Part shown: in pieces, positions 9,258 through 21,860 of the stretch
Position numbering within the stretch: the stretch's first letter is position 1
How the letters are laid out: every line of letters starts with the position of its first letter
Assembly (NCBI GenBank): GCA_027382625.1
Contig: JAJKFJ010002032.1
Span: 1 to 44,853, forward strand
Direction of reading: 5' to 3'
DNA length: 44,853 bases
Origin: Tetmemena sp. SeJ-2015
Lineage: Eukaryota > Ciliophora > Spirotrichea > Sporadotrichida > Oxytrichidae
Notes under the pieces: generated by a model
What the model was told of the DNA's origin: nothing
Database searches by the model: none
The model's input: only the letters and a program-made list of their open reading frames with translations
Made by a program: the position numbers and the translations under genes

Positions 9258-12200
9258 ATTGCTCTAAGGTAAGTCAATATGATAATCCAGTTTCTTTGAA
9301 AAGTCATTGAGGGACTCAGACTGAGCCTAAGAATTTTGAATTTGCTAAGAGTTATATAAGCACTTTTCAATGCCACCAGGTTCAAATAAACCAGAATTGC
9401 TATCTCGATTATATTGAATTTGGTTCTAGCTGCCCTCAAGGACACGAGTTGATGATTATTCGTTATTTAGGAGCAAATCATTTTGATTTTAATCAAGTCT
9501 TCAGTTATTTTAAGAGAGGTCATTGGTCTGTTTGAAAGGATGAATAGGTGCTACTCTAAGATGCATTGGGATTAAGATGATTCATTTCCTATTAATTGGG
9601 GGAATGTATTATTCGCCCTGGCTTATCTAGGATGGAGCTTTCCACCTTCACTTTAAAGTTCTCGACTGGCTCCTGGTAAATATTCTCCTGCTTAGGGACA
9701 TGCTCTGAGATTTAGGCGGGTAATTTACTTGAATCACGGGTTGATTATTTGGCTGTCTTTTGAAAGAACCGTAGCTATCCATAGCCTTTTCCGAGCATTA
9801 CGTATTGTAATATTTTTGTAAGAATTAAAGCCAGATTTCTGAAATTCCTCCAATCCACTGTACTATTCTTGAAAGAGAGTTCGACGCCTCTTTTACTTAT
9901 TTTGAAATTTCTTCCTAGAGCAGCTTTGGAAGATAACTCTTCTATCCCTTCCTGTCCTTTGATTCTCAGAAGCTCATTTTATAGATTGAATCAATCTCTG
10001 TTTATCTGCTAGTGATCCTATAATCGGTTAAGTCTTTATTATATTTACTATTGCTGAAATGACTATTTAGTTTTGAAATAAGGAGACTTGTCAAGCTCCA
10101 GAAAAATAGCCAGGTAAGATGCATCTTAAACTCTAAGCAGATTTTGCAGCTTGTCCAAAAAGTGGACATTGAATTTAGGGAGAGTATCAAAAACCTTATC
10201 TGTAACGAGAAAAGCTTGTAGATGGGAAGACTAGGCTTTACTTTCTCAACACCATTAGTTTGAAAGAATCTAAAGAGTGCAACTTAAGTAATGATTTCCT
10301 CTGGAAGTTGGTACTCTTCAAATTTAGGAGCGATGTCATTCTAATCTAACACAATCCATTTCAACGCATTTGTTATGATCTATACACCATAAATATGAAA
10401 CTTATTCTTACACGACCCGACAGCCCTATAATAACCTGATTTTTATTTTTATCCAAGAACTTATCTAGTTAGTTTTCCATCATTTTAATTACCCCCTTAA
10501 ACAAATCTAAAGTTTAAGGTTTATTGATTTTGTCTAGCTCAAGGACAACATCTTTAATTTGCCATCTTAGCTCTGCAAGCATCATAGGACGATAAGGAGA
10601 CTTCGAAAGGATCAAAGTACTGTTTCTGGAAATCTTCAATGAATGAAACTATTAAATATTATTGATAAAAAATTTACCAAAGTTATTTTGTAACTCTTGT
10701 TAATTCATTTCAGGTCCAGAAGGTAAATCACGTATTTGAGTAAATTGGCTAATTATATGTTGAACAAATCCAGGTCGATCAACTTTAATGCGTCCAAATG
10801 GCTTGTATCGCTCTTCTAGGCTGTTCAAATTGTTGATGTAGTCATTTTTGCCCCCATGTTAATAGTAGAACATCCTTTTTTTTTAATTATTGGATAAGGC
10901 TAATTCAAAAGTGTCATGCAAACTTGCTTAGTATTCAATCAAACCTAAATTTATATAAAAAAGATTAAAGCTTACATGGAATACATTCTGAGGAAGAAGT
11001 TTCTAATTTTCATGTCTGTGTCGAAGAAGTGAGTCGTAAGTTTTTCTTAATTGAAGTTCTAGGCTTGACAGTAAATACTTTTACACAGAAGATAAGTCTC
11101 ATGCCGTTAATAAAATCAGGAATATGGGAAAGGAGCTCATAAACTAAAGTTGCAGGCAAAGCTTTTTCTCCAGCTGAGTTTAAAATAGTTCTATCCTTAA
11201 TTTTAAATGGCGGTGAAAACATATCGTAGGCGTAAAGTTCTCCTCCTTTATCACCTTCTCTCACAACGACATAATGAGACCGAGGGTAATCGTCATAAGG
11301 AAAATAGTAAATGAACTAGAACACTTTTGGAGCCTTCAACTTCAAATTGTTCCATCAAAATTTTGTTGAAATTGTTATTCAAGCTACTTAAGTTGATGCT
11401 CATCAAATTGTATGGATTTACCTTGTCATCACATACTAGGAAATAAGCTTAACTTAGAAGCTGTTGAGATTAGCATCAATGAGAAACATTTCTAAGGCTA
11501 GTTCTAGAGGAAAGTAGAAAGGATCAAAGACTGTAGGACTTTTTAATTTCCCTCAGGCTTCAGTCGAAACATAGCAAAGTAAATTTCAATGAAACTTGAT
11601 CTCTCAACATACATGGGTCCATTGCAAAGAATACAAAGTAGACCAAGTAAGCTATCGATCTCGTTGGGTGGAAGCTAGCTCTTTAATATTGATTGCTTGA
11701 AGGTTATCAATTCGTTAAAAGGGCTAGACTTGCCTTTAGTTTAGAAGTCCCTCCATCTTTAGGGACGATCTGAGATTAGATATTTGAAAGGAAAGTAGCA
11801 GAGTCTGAAGTTATTGCAAGAATAGAAAGGGCTGCCAAAGTAATTTTCTGATTTCTCAATCATCTTTAATGCTTTGTATGTTTCGATAGCAACCTGGATG
11901 CTAGAGTGCAAGCAAAACAATTGCGAGATACTATACTATTCTGGAGGATGAATTACCAAATTAAATCTTAGGTACTAAAGGTTCCCTGGGGAGATATCAA
12001 ATTCTTATGTCTTTGAAGAAGCCAAGGTCTTTATTCTAGCCTGATTCTGAGAAGGATCATCTTTAATTTTTAAATGATGGAGAAGACTGAGTTTGCTTAA
12101 GTGTTAAGCATCTTTCAAGCACACAAGTTCGGTCTCGCTGTTGTTAGGAATGTCTCTCATAGTATTTATGAATTTTTGATAATAAGATGATAGAAAGACA

Positions 12201-12682
12201 GTTGCTTTTTTCTAGAAGGGCTGAGGTGGGTTCTATTATTGAGCTTTATCAATCGGCTTCAATAAAAGCTTGTGAAATTTTTCATTCTACACATCTTCTG
12301 AAGTAGCATTGATCTTTTCTGCTATCTTCTTTTTTACATCCTCCTAGACTTTTTTAAACTCATCAACTATCCTTTTAAGAATACTGCTGAATCGACTTTA
12401 CTTCTCCAATTTTTTGTTTTTTTTGAAATTCTTGATAGAAAACTTGCAAACTTCGCTGAGTTGTTTTTCAATACCCTTATCAACTTACTTCGAATTGGCT
12501 GATAACCACGATTAGTGTTAGACATCTACTAAATCTTAGGGGCATTCACTGAATTCGAGGATGTTTGGAAGCTTCAATTCCTCGGCATGCTTTCTGAACA
12601 GACATATGATAGAATTAAATGAAGCTCTTTAATAATCATTCTTTATTATGCTCTTCCAATTATCAAACATTATGTTTGCGGA
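9258..12682 (-). pseudogene. Inverted, indel-bearing partial copy of gene A
   Basis: Reverse complement of about 5136-8585 (sums near 17830), separated from the original by a 670-bp loop (8586-9257). It covers the C-terminal half of exon 1 through exon 5 and part of the continuation. Many one- and two-base indels, often in homopolymers (for example near 9880, 10860, 12420), break the frame repeatedly. It also has base differences such as Glu-Lys-Ala-Leu for Glu-Arg-Ala-Leu near 11160. It may be a degenerate element copy or a lower-accuracy fold-back of the same DNA. Confidence 0.7.
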
Positions 12683-14347
12683 CTAGAGTCTATTTCTATA
12701 AGAATGAACAAAGAGGTATATACTCTGGCAGTATTAGGCTTAACTGAATTCTCTGAGAAGGCTTGAGAGGCGCTATCAGTATTAGATCTGGAAACTCTCT
12801 TTTGGAAACCATCTAAGCCAAACCTTTCCTGTGTCTTACTCTCCTCACTAATCTTTCTATAGCTTCCATATTAGATGCTTGATTCTTCTTATTCAAATCG
12901 CGTCCAAACTGAGTATGGACAAATTAAGCAAGTGGACAAATTAAGCAAGTGGACAATTTAAGCAAGTGGACTTTTTAAGCAAAGACTTAATGAGCAAAAT
13001 GGACAAATTTAGCAAAATTGCTACTTACCTAAAGCTTGTTTTAGAATTAGCAGAACTCTTAGCCTCTTCTTCTATCGCACTTGCTCTGTTATGAATCTAT
13101 TCTTCTCTCAGCTTTTCAAGAGATTTGAGCAGTGCAGCTTGATTGAAACTCCATTGCTTGTCTGGCAAGTAATCTGAGCGAAAGTTGCTCTCATCAACAG
13201 AGATAATTATAGCTCCTTCAAGAAAGAACTACGCTAGAAGTCTTGATATCCATTACCTTTTCTCATTGAAAGTGGGATCTCTATACTTTGGATTAGCCTG
13301 AGAAGACCTCCCGAACTTTAAGTTAAATGATTCTCTTAGGATTCTGTTGAGGGATGAGATGCTAGGAATTTTCAGAGACGCAAACTAGGATCCTGACCTT
13401 TAAATAGTCTCAAGCTCTCCTTTAAGTTTTGCCACTGTTAGTCTATAAATGCCAATCTTATCGAGGGCAAGACATATTGCTTCTAAAACTTAAGGGTCTT
13501 TGCGTCTGCTCTTGGCCCCTATTCGCTGCTTTGCTATTCTACCAGTGCAAATGTCGGCTACCTTTTGCTTATATTAGGCCACAGTTCTATAGACATGTAT
13601 TCTGCTTAAGTTCAAGTTCCTAGCTATATTTCATGGCTTCATTCTTTCTACCTTATATTTCTCAATAATCTCCTCTTCTTTATCCTTTATCTTAGCTTTT
13701 CTTCTGTTCAATATTGGTAGAGCAGGCCTTAGACTTACTCTATCAATGTTCTGAGTAGTAGATATGGTTCTCCTCTCATCAATTTGAATGAATTGCATCA
13801 TCTCCTCGTAGAGAATATCTATTGACTTCATTTTCAAAGGTGATATTACTTGAACTTATCTTGCTGATGGCTCTGCCTATTGCTTCTATTTAAGAATTTA
13901 GAAGTACCATTCAAGTCCATAGCAGAGTTAATCATCAGAGCTTAGGCTTTTTAAATCCACCAAGTCTTTGAGATAGCTCTCTACTCTCTCAAGAGGTAGG
14001 CGAATGATTGGGCAATCTGGAAGCTGAAATACATTAGGTGGCACCTCTCGATTGCTGAGTAGTCTGTCAGTATTATATATCATCTTCTCAGCCTTCGGCT
14101 AGCTAGGGAAATTCTTCCCTAAAACTACTTGAGTCCATTTTATTACAGACTTCTCTTAAGATTTTAAATGGCTTGCCTTAATTTACTACTAGCCAAGTGA
14201 GCTGAGAAAGTTATTACTGATAATAGATTCCTTGCTTTAGCTGCTATTAGATTTATAAGAGAGTGAATCTTTCAGTTCTGCTTCAGATGGTTATTTAGAA
14301 ATATCTCTTATTGCTTAGCTTTGATTTCCATTATTCTTTAGAATCAT
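12683..14347 (-). CDS. Gene B, copy 2 (5' part; tail cut by junction at 12683)
   Basis: Direct duplicate of 2057-3721 with under 1% difference. ATG 14347, in-frame TGA at 13631-13633 and HTH and DESNF motifs are all as in copy 1. The minisatellite insert is at 12878-13028. One difference changes Gln (TAG) to Leu near 13710. The reading frame is interrupted at 12683, where the sequence jumps to an inverted copy of gene A. Confidence 0.6.
12917..13015 (-). repeat. Short minisatellite array inside gene B, copy 2
   Basis: Same length as at 2291-2389 with a few base changes between units, so the array is stable in copy number between the two gene B copies. Confidence 0.75.
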
Positions 14348-14407
14348 CTTAAATTTAATAATTAATATATTATTTTATCTAGGTGAGGTTAAGTTTGAAT
14401 TAAAAAC
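14348..14407. promoter_or_regulatory. 60-bp divergent intergenic region, second copy
   Basis: Near-identical to 3722-3781 with the same spacing between the two ATGs. Conservation next to the diverged gene A start (14408-14740) fits a functional shared promoter. Confidence 0.5.
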
Positions 14408-17400
14408 ATGAAACCCAGCAAGAAAAGTAAGCAGATCAAGAGAAAACAAAAGCAATTAGAAAAGCGTGAGGCCGCGAACAAGAAGCCAGCCAATAAAAAG
14501 AAGCTTTCTAAATCAAGTAAGCAACAAAATTAAGATAAGAATCTTCCTTTAGAGCTTGAAAATGAGAGTGATTACGGTGAGGATGAGTATGGGTCCGTCA
14601 CAGATACTGATGAGAGTCCTGTAAAGAAGCCATCGAGAGATTCTATCCCAACCTGTGTGGATGTGCCTTTCAACTTCTTGGTTTCCTATTAGATTTAACT
14701 GCTTGATTATTCTGGCTTTTATGCTGGATTGCGTGGCCAAATAAACAGACTTGAGTTTCTGCAGCTTTTTGAAATTTAAATTTTCAATTTAAAAACCAAG
14801 AGCCCAATATGGAAAAGTTCTTTCTTAGAGTTTTTGTTCAATTGTCATTTGGTAAACTTGGAAATCTTCCTTATTACTCTCTATGACAATTCGAGATGTT
14901 TTGGAAGAAGAGACATTCATATTCCAGATGATCAGTACTGGGGTCTTTTTCAAAGCACTCTTTTAGGTCTAACATATTGTTTGTATGGTTTTAATATTCA
15001 TGAGCACATGCAAAAAGATTTCTATCTTCATGAACTGAATATCTCTGATCTACTCTAAAAGGGGTATGAGTTGAAGAAATTTATTAATGAGAGCAGCAAG
15101 CAATCTTCACATACCTTTTACAAAAAAAAGTACAACTACCACACACACCATAGAGATTGCGATCTTCTCAAGTTATTAAAGCTGAAAGAGATAGATAAGA
15201 AGACATAGTAAATATCGTTTCCAGAGTATACAACTTTGATTAATCAAGATGAAAAAATGCTGGCTCTGACTAATTATCCTTGGTATTTCAATCATCTTTC
15301 AAATAGAGTCATGAGAGGAATAATACAGATTACTCAAGCTGCTCCATAATTCAAGAAGTTCTACCTTGCTTAACAAGAAGATTCAATTGATAGATTTGTT
15401 CAAGAAAAAATGTAAGACTAAGAGTATAAGGAACAGTGTGAAATTCTAGAGCAAGCGATCGAAATGCAGGAGCATTTCCCCACAGGTGGTTAGCTGAAAA
15501 ATAGATAAAGCATTTAGGATAATGCTATGGCTGTAGAAGAGAGCTCATAGCTCAACATGCAAACAGAAACCAGGTAGAAGATTGACCAGGAACGTGAGGA
15601 TGAAGAGGAAATTAAAACTCAAGGCTTAAGCAATCTTTAAATTGAAGAAGATTCGGTTATTCATCCAACTTATTTCAGCTTAAATGGAGCATATAATTCA
15701 GATAGACAGGTTTTCATCAATCTTCTCAAGTAACCCTGGAATAGTTATTTATATCAAGCTAGCATAATGTTTGATAATTGGAAGAGCATAATAAAGAATG
15801 ATTATTAAAGAGCTTCATTTAATTCTATCATATGTCTGTTCAGAAAGCATGCCGAGGGAAATTTAAGCTTCCAAACATCCTCGAATTCAGTGAATGCCCC
15901 TAAGATTTAGTAGATGTCTAACACTAATCGTGGTTATCAGCCAATTCGAAGTAAGTTGATAAGGGTATTGCAAAGCAACTCAGCGAAGTTTGCAAGTTTT
16001 CTATCAAGAATTTCAAGGAAAACAAGAAATGGAGTAGTAAAGTCGATTCAGCAGTATTCTTAGAAAGGATAGTTGATGAGTTTAAAAAAGTCTAGGAGGA
16101 TGTAAAAAAGAAGATAGCAGAAAAGATCAATGCTACTTCAGAAGATGTGTAGAATGAACAATTTCACAAGCTTTTATTGAAGCCGATTGATAAAGCTCAA
16201 TAATAGAACCCACCTCAGCCCTTCTAGAAAAAAGCAACTGTCTTTCTATCATCTTATTATCAAAAATTCATAAATACTATGAGAGAGATTCCTAACAACA
16301 GCGAGACCGAACTTGTGTGCTTGAAAGATGCTTAACACTTAAGCAAACTCAGTCTTCTCCATCATTTAAAAATTAAAGATGATCCTTCTCAGAATCAGGC
16401 TAGAATAAAACCTTGGCTTCTTCAAAGACATAAGAATTTGATATCTCCCCAGGGAACCTTTAGTACCTAAGGTTTAATTTGGTAATTCATCCTCCAGAAA
16501 GATATAGTATCTCGCAATTGTTTTGCTTGCACTCTAGCATCCAGGTTGCTATCGAAACATACAAAGCATTAAAGATGATTGAGAAATCAGAAAATTACTT
16601 TGGCAGCCCTTTCTATTCTTGCAATAACTTCAGACTCTGCTACTTTCCTTTCAAATATCTAATCTCAGATCGTCCCTAAAGATGGAGGGACTTCTAAACT
16701 AAAGGCAAGTCTAGCCCTTTTAACGAATTGATCACCTTCAAACAATCAATATTAAAGAGCTAGCTTCCACCCAACGAGATCGATAGCTTACTTGGTCTAC
16801 TTTGTATTCTTTGCAATGGACCCATGTATGTTGAGAGATCAAGTTTCATTGAAATTTACTTTGCTATGTTTCGACTGAAGCCTGATGGATTAAAAAGTCC
16901 TACAGTCTTTGATCCTTTCTACTTTCCTCTAGAACTAGCCTTAGAAATGTTTCTCATTGATGCTAATCTCAACAGCTTCTAAGTTAAGCTTATTTCCTAG
17001 TATGTGTATGACAAGGTAAATCCATACAATTTGATGAGCATCAACTTAAGGAGCTTGAATAACAATTTCAACAAACTTTTTATGGAACAACTAGAAGTTG
17101 AAGGCTCAATAGTGTTCTAGTTCATTTACTATTTTCCTTATGACGATTACCCTCGGTCTCATTATGTCGTTGTGAGAGAAGGTGATAAAGGAGGAGAACT
17201 TTACGCCTACGATATGTTTTCACCGCCATTTAAAATTAAGGATAGAACTATTTTAAACTCAGCTGGAGAAAGAGCTTTGCCTGCAACTTTAGTTTATGAG
17301 CTCCTTTCCCATATTCCTGATTTTATTAACGGCATGAGACTTATCTTCTGTGTAAAAGTATTTACTGTCAAGCCTAGAACTTCAATTAAGAAAAACTTCA

Positions 17401-17767
17401 CGACTCACTTCTTCGACACAGACATGAAAATTAGAAACTTCTTCCTCAGAATGTATTCCATGTAAGCTTTAATCTTATATATATATAAATTTAGGTTTGA
17501 TTGTAATACTAAGCAAGTTTGCATGACACTTTTGAATTAGCCTTATCCAATAATTAAACAAAAAATGAGCATGTTCTACTATTAACATGGGGGCAAAAAT
17601 GACTACATCAACAATTTGAACAGCCTAGAAGAGCGATACAAGCCATTTGGACGCATTAAAGTTGATCGACCTGGATTTGTTCAACATATAATTAGCCAAT
17701 TTACTCAAATACGTGATTTACCTTCTGGACCTGAAATGAATTAACAAGAGTTACAAAATAACTTTGG
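14408..17767 (+). pseudogene. Gene A, copy 2: diverged N terminus, frameshifts, 3' end cut at 17767
   Basis: Starts at ATG 14408 like copy 1. The first 110 codons differ from copy 1 at roughly one base in eight, including an in-frame 3-nt gap near 14635. After about 14840 the two copies are almost identical. A 2-nt insertion near 15855 and a 1-nt loss near 16407 leave the downstream frame shifted. The protease-like block (17150-17240) is unchanged, intron 1 is at 17462-17494, and the sequence breaks off in intron 2 at a junction with inverted gene A DNA. It may be a pseudogene or a good copy with residual sequence errors. Confidence 0.65.
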
Positions 17768-20277
17768 TAAAGCTTTTTCTCCAGCTGAGTTTAAAATAGT
17801 TCTATCCTTAATTTTAAATGGCGGTGAAAACATATCGTAGGCGTAAAGTTCTCCTCCTTTATCACCTTCTCTCACAACGACATAATGAGACCGAGGGTAA
17901 TCGTCATAAGGAAAATAGTAAATGAACTAGAACACTATTGAGCCTTCAACTTCTAGTTGTTCCATAAAAAGTTTGTTGAAATTGTTATTCAAGCTCTTAA
18001 GTTGATGCTCATCAAATTGTATGGATTTACCTTGTCATCACATACTAGGAAATAAGCTTAACTTAGAAGCTGTTGAGATTAGCATCAATGAGAAACATTT
18101 CTAAGGCTAGTTCTAGAGGAAAGTAGAAAGGATCAAAGACTGTAGGATTTTTTAAATCCATCAGGCTTCAGTCGAAACATAGCAAAGTAAATTTCAATGA
18201 AACTTGATCTCTCAACATACATGGGTCCATTGCAAAGAATACAAAGTAGACCAAGTAAGCTATCGATCTCGTTGGGTGGAAGCTAGCTCTTTAATATTGA
18301 TTGTTAAAGGGTTTATCAATTCGTTAAAAGGGCTAGACTTGCCTTTAGTTTAGAAGTCCCTCCATCTTTAGGGACGATCTGAGATTAGATATTTGAAAGG
18401 AAAGTAGCAGAGTCTGAAGTTATTGCAAGAATAGAAAGGGCTGCCAAAGTAATTTTCTGATTTCTCAATCATCTTTAATGCTTTGTATGTTTCGATAGCA
18501 ACCTGGATGCAGAGTCAACAAAACAATTGCGAGATACTATACTTTCTGGAGGATGAATTACCAAATTAAACTTAGGTACTAAAGGTTCCCTGGGGAGATA
18601 TCAAATTCTTATGTCTTTGAAGAAGCCAAGGTCTTTATTCTAGCCTGATTCTGAGAAGGATCATCTTTAATTTTTAAATGATGGAGAAGACTGAGTTTGC
18701 TTAAGTGTTAAGCATCTTTCAAGCACACAAGTTCGGTCTCGCTGTTGTTAGGAATTCTCTCATAGTATTTATGAATTTTTGATAATAAGATGATAGAAAG
18801 ACAGTTGCTTTTTTCTAGAAGGGCTGAGGTGGGTTCTATTATTGAGCTTTATCAATCGGCTTCAATAAAAGCTTGTGAAATTTTTCATTCTACACATCTT
18901 CTGAAGTAGCATTGATCTTTTCTGCTATCTTCTTTTTTACATCCTCCTAGACTTTTTTAAACTCATCAACTATCTTTTAAGAATACTGCTGAATCGACTT
19001 TACTCCCCATTTTTTTTTTTTCCCTTGAAATTCTTGATAGAAAACTTGCAAACTTCGCTGAGTTGTTTGCAATACCCTTATCACTTACTTCGAATTGGCT
19101 GATAACCACGATTAGTGTTAGACATCTACTAAATCTTAGGGGCATTCACTGAATTCGAGGATGTTTGGAAGCTTCAATTCATCGGCATGCTTTCTGAACA
19201 GACATATGATAGAATTAAATGAAGCTCTTTAATAATCATTCTTTATTATGCTCTTCCAATTATCAACATTATGTTTGCTTGATATAAATAACTATTCCAG
19301 GGTTACTTGAGAAGATTGATGAAAACCTGTCTATCTGAATTATATGCTCCATTTAAGCTGAAATAAGTTGGATGAATAACCGAATCTTCTTCAATTTAAA
19401 GATTGCTTAAGCCTTGAGTTTTAATTTCCTCTTCATCCTCACGCTCCTGGTCAATCTTCTACCTGGTTTCTGTTTGCATGTTGAGCTATGAGCTCTCTTC
19501 TACAGCCATAGCATTATCCTAAATGCTTTATCTATTTTTCAGCTAACCACCTGTGGGGAAATGCTCCTGCATTTCGATCGCTTGCTCTAGAATTTCACAC
19601 TATTCCTTATACTCTTAGTCTTCCATTTTTTCTTGAACAAATCTATCAATTGAATCTTCTTGTTAAGCAAGGTAGAATTCTTGAATTTTGGAGCAGCTTG
19701 AGTAATCTGTACTATTCCTCTCATGACTCTATTTGAAAATGATTGAAATACCAAGGATAATTAGTCAGAGCCCATTTTTTCATCTTGTTAATAAAGTTGA
19801 TATTGGAAACGATATTTACTATGTCTTCTTATCTATCTCTTTCAGCTTTAATAACTTGAGAAGATCGCAATCTCTATGGTGTGTGTGGTAGTTGTACTTT
19901 TATTGTAAAAGGTATGTGAAGATTGCTTGCTGCTCTCATTAATAAATTTCTTCAACTCATACCCCTTTTAGAGTAGATCAGAGATATTTAGTTCATGAAG
20001 ATAGAAATCTTTTTGCATGTGCTCATGAATATTAAAACCATACAAACAATATGTTAGACCTAAAAAAGTGCTTTGAAAAAGACCCCAGTACTGATCTCTG
20101 GAATTGAATGTCTCTTCTTCCAAAACATCTCGAATTGTCATAGAGAGTAATAAGGAAGACTTCAAAGTTTACCAAATGACAATTGAACAAAAACTCTAAG
20201 AAAGAACTTTTCCATATTCTTGCTTGGTTTTTAAATTGAAATTTAAATTTGAAAAAGCTGCAGAAACTCAAGATTTA
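17768..20277 (-). pseudogene. Inverted partial copy of gene A
   Basis: Reverse complement of about 4150-6656. It shares several unusual variants with the copy at 42886-44853, for instance GTTAAAGGGTTTATC near 18303 and 43172 and a missing AGC-less CAAACATAATG form near 19270 and 44150. These set both apart from the plus-strand copies. Several variants shift frame, so this lineage does not encode an intact protein as written. Confidence 0.65.
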
Positions 20278-21283
20278 CCAGGAGCCCAGTCGAGAACTTT
20301 AAAGTGAAGGTGGGAAAGCTCCATCCTAGATAAGCCAGGGCGAATAATAACATTCCCCCAATTAAATAGGAAATGAATCATCTTAATCCCAATGCATCTT
20401 AAGTACACCTATTCATCCTTTCAAACAGACCAATTACCTCTCTTAAAATAACTGAAGACTTGATTAAAATCAAAATGATTTGCTCCTAAATAACGAATAA
20501 TCATCAACTCGTGTCCTTGAGGGCAGCTAGAACCAAATTCAATATAATCGAGATAGCAATTCTGGTTTATTTGAACCTGGTGGCATTGAAAAGTGCTTAT
20601 ATAACTCTTAGCAAATTCAAAATTCTTAGGCTCAGTCTGAGTCCCTCAATGACTTTTCAAAGAAACTGGATTATCATATTGACTTACCTTCAGAGCTAAT
20701 CTATAAGCAGCCTAGCGAAATTGCTGCTCCCGTATAGAATAAAAATCTACTTGTAAACTTAATTCATGAATCTTTGGCTCTATGCTCTGCTCCAAATCAA
20801 CAAATTCCAATTGATTCTCTACAGTAGCAAGATTTCTTTGGGCAGGCAATCCCACAAGTGTAGAAGCGAGAGAATAATTAAGATGATGATACTTAGTCAT
20901 CCTCTGTCGGCAAGAATGGTTCAACCTGGCCAAGCTATTAAGGAACTGCGAGCTAAACTTCAAGCAATGCGGGAAAATCCAAAAGATCTGCTCAAACAGC
21001 TGACAAAATTATTTCTTCTCAACCTCTTACCCCCCTTCCTAACAGAAGATAGCAGGGAGTTGTAACAAGCCCTGCGTAGAATACCAGAAACAGCTCCTTA
21101 TCTAACCCTAACCTTAAAGCATAGGCTTCAAAAGATGGATAAGAGCAGGATGACAACGAGGAAGATCATCCTCCAAAGAAGCAGAAGAAGTAGAAGCATG
21201 TTCAATTTGGAGAACAAATAGAATCTGATGGCAAACTCAAGGAGTGAAAAGAGTTCAATCTAGATTCTCTCTAAGATGACTGA
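20278..21283 (+). CDS. Gene A C-terminal region, third plus-strand copy
   Basis: Direct copy of 8160-9165 (offset 12118). TGA is at 20453-20455, as in copy 1. Beyond it the frame is smoother than in copy 1: it runs through SNPNLKAQASKDGQEQDDN into PPKKQKKQKHVQFGE, an NLS-like basic patch in an acidic context. It stops at TGA 21245, or at 21281-21283 if one extra base near 21243 is an error. This copy continues into sequence not seen at copy 1 and so shows what follows gene A in the element. Confidence 0.6.
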
Positions 21284-21410
21284 GCTAATGTTTTTAGCTC
21301 TCTTTTAAATGCAGCAAGTATATTTTTATCTAAAGTTTTATTCTTATCCTCTTTGCGTCTCATTATTTATTGATCTATATAAGTTAAGTCATCTTCTCTA
21401 TCTCAAAGCA

Positions 21411-21776
21411 CTTGCTAAATTTGTCTACTCTCTTGCTAAATTTGTCCACTCTCTTGCTAAAAGAGTCCCCTCTTGCTAAATGGGTCCACTCTCTTGCTAA
21501 AAGAGTCCACTCTTGCTAAACTTGTCCCTTGCTAAAAGAGTCCACTCTTGCTAAACGGGTCCACTCTCTTGCTAAAAGAGTCCTCTATTGCTAAATCTGT
21601 CCCTTTGCTAAAAGAGTCCACAATTGCTCTATGAGTCCACTCTTGCTAAATGAGTCCCCTCTCTTGCTGAAAGAGTCCACTCTTGCTAAATTTGTCCCTT
21701 GCTGAAAGAGTCCACTCTTGCTATAACGGTCCACTATCTTGCTAATTTTGTCCACTCTTTTGCTAAATTTGTCTCA
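21411..21776 (+). repeat. 19-unit minisatellite downstream of gene A
   Basis: Nineteen units of 16-21 bp, each TTGCTAAA + 4 variable bases + TCC + short ACTC-type spacer. Two main unit types alternate irregularly: TTTGTCC and AGAGTCC, with rarer GGGTCC. No coding frame is apparent. The array lies between the gene A end and gene C, where transposons often carry subterminal transposase-binding repeats. Confidence 0.85.
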
Positions 21777-21860
21777 CTTGAGAGACTAGACTCATAAAAA
21801 GTATATAAGCGAATGATTCAATCAAGATTATAATTTAAATTTATATATAGCAAGTTACTT

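Noticed and set aside
21411..21776. Regular repeats as a CRISPR array
   Set aside because: Units are too short, spacers are not unique and the context is eukaryotic.
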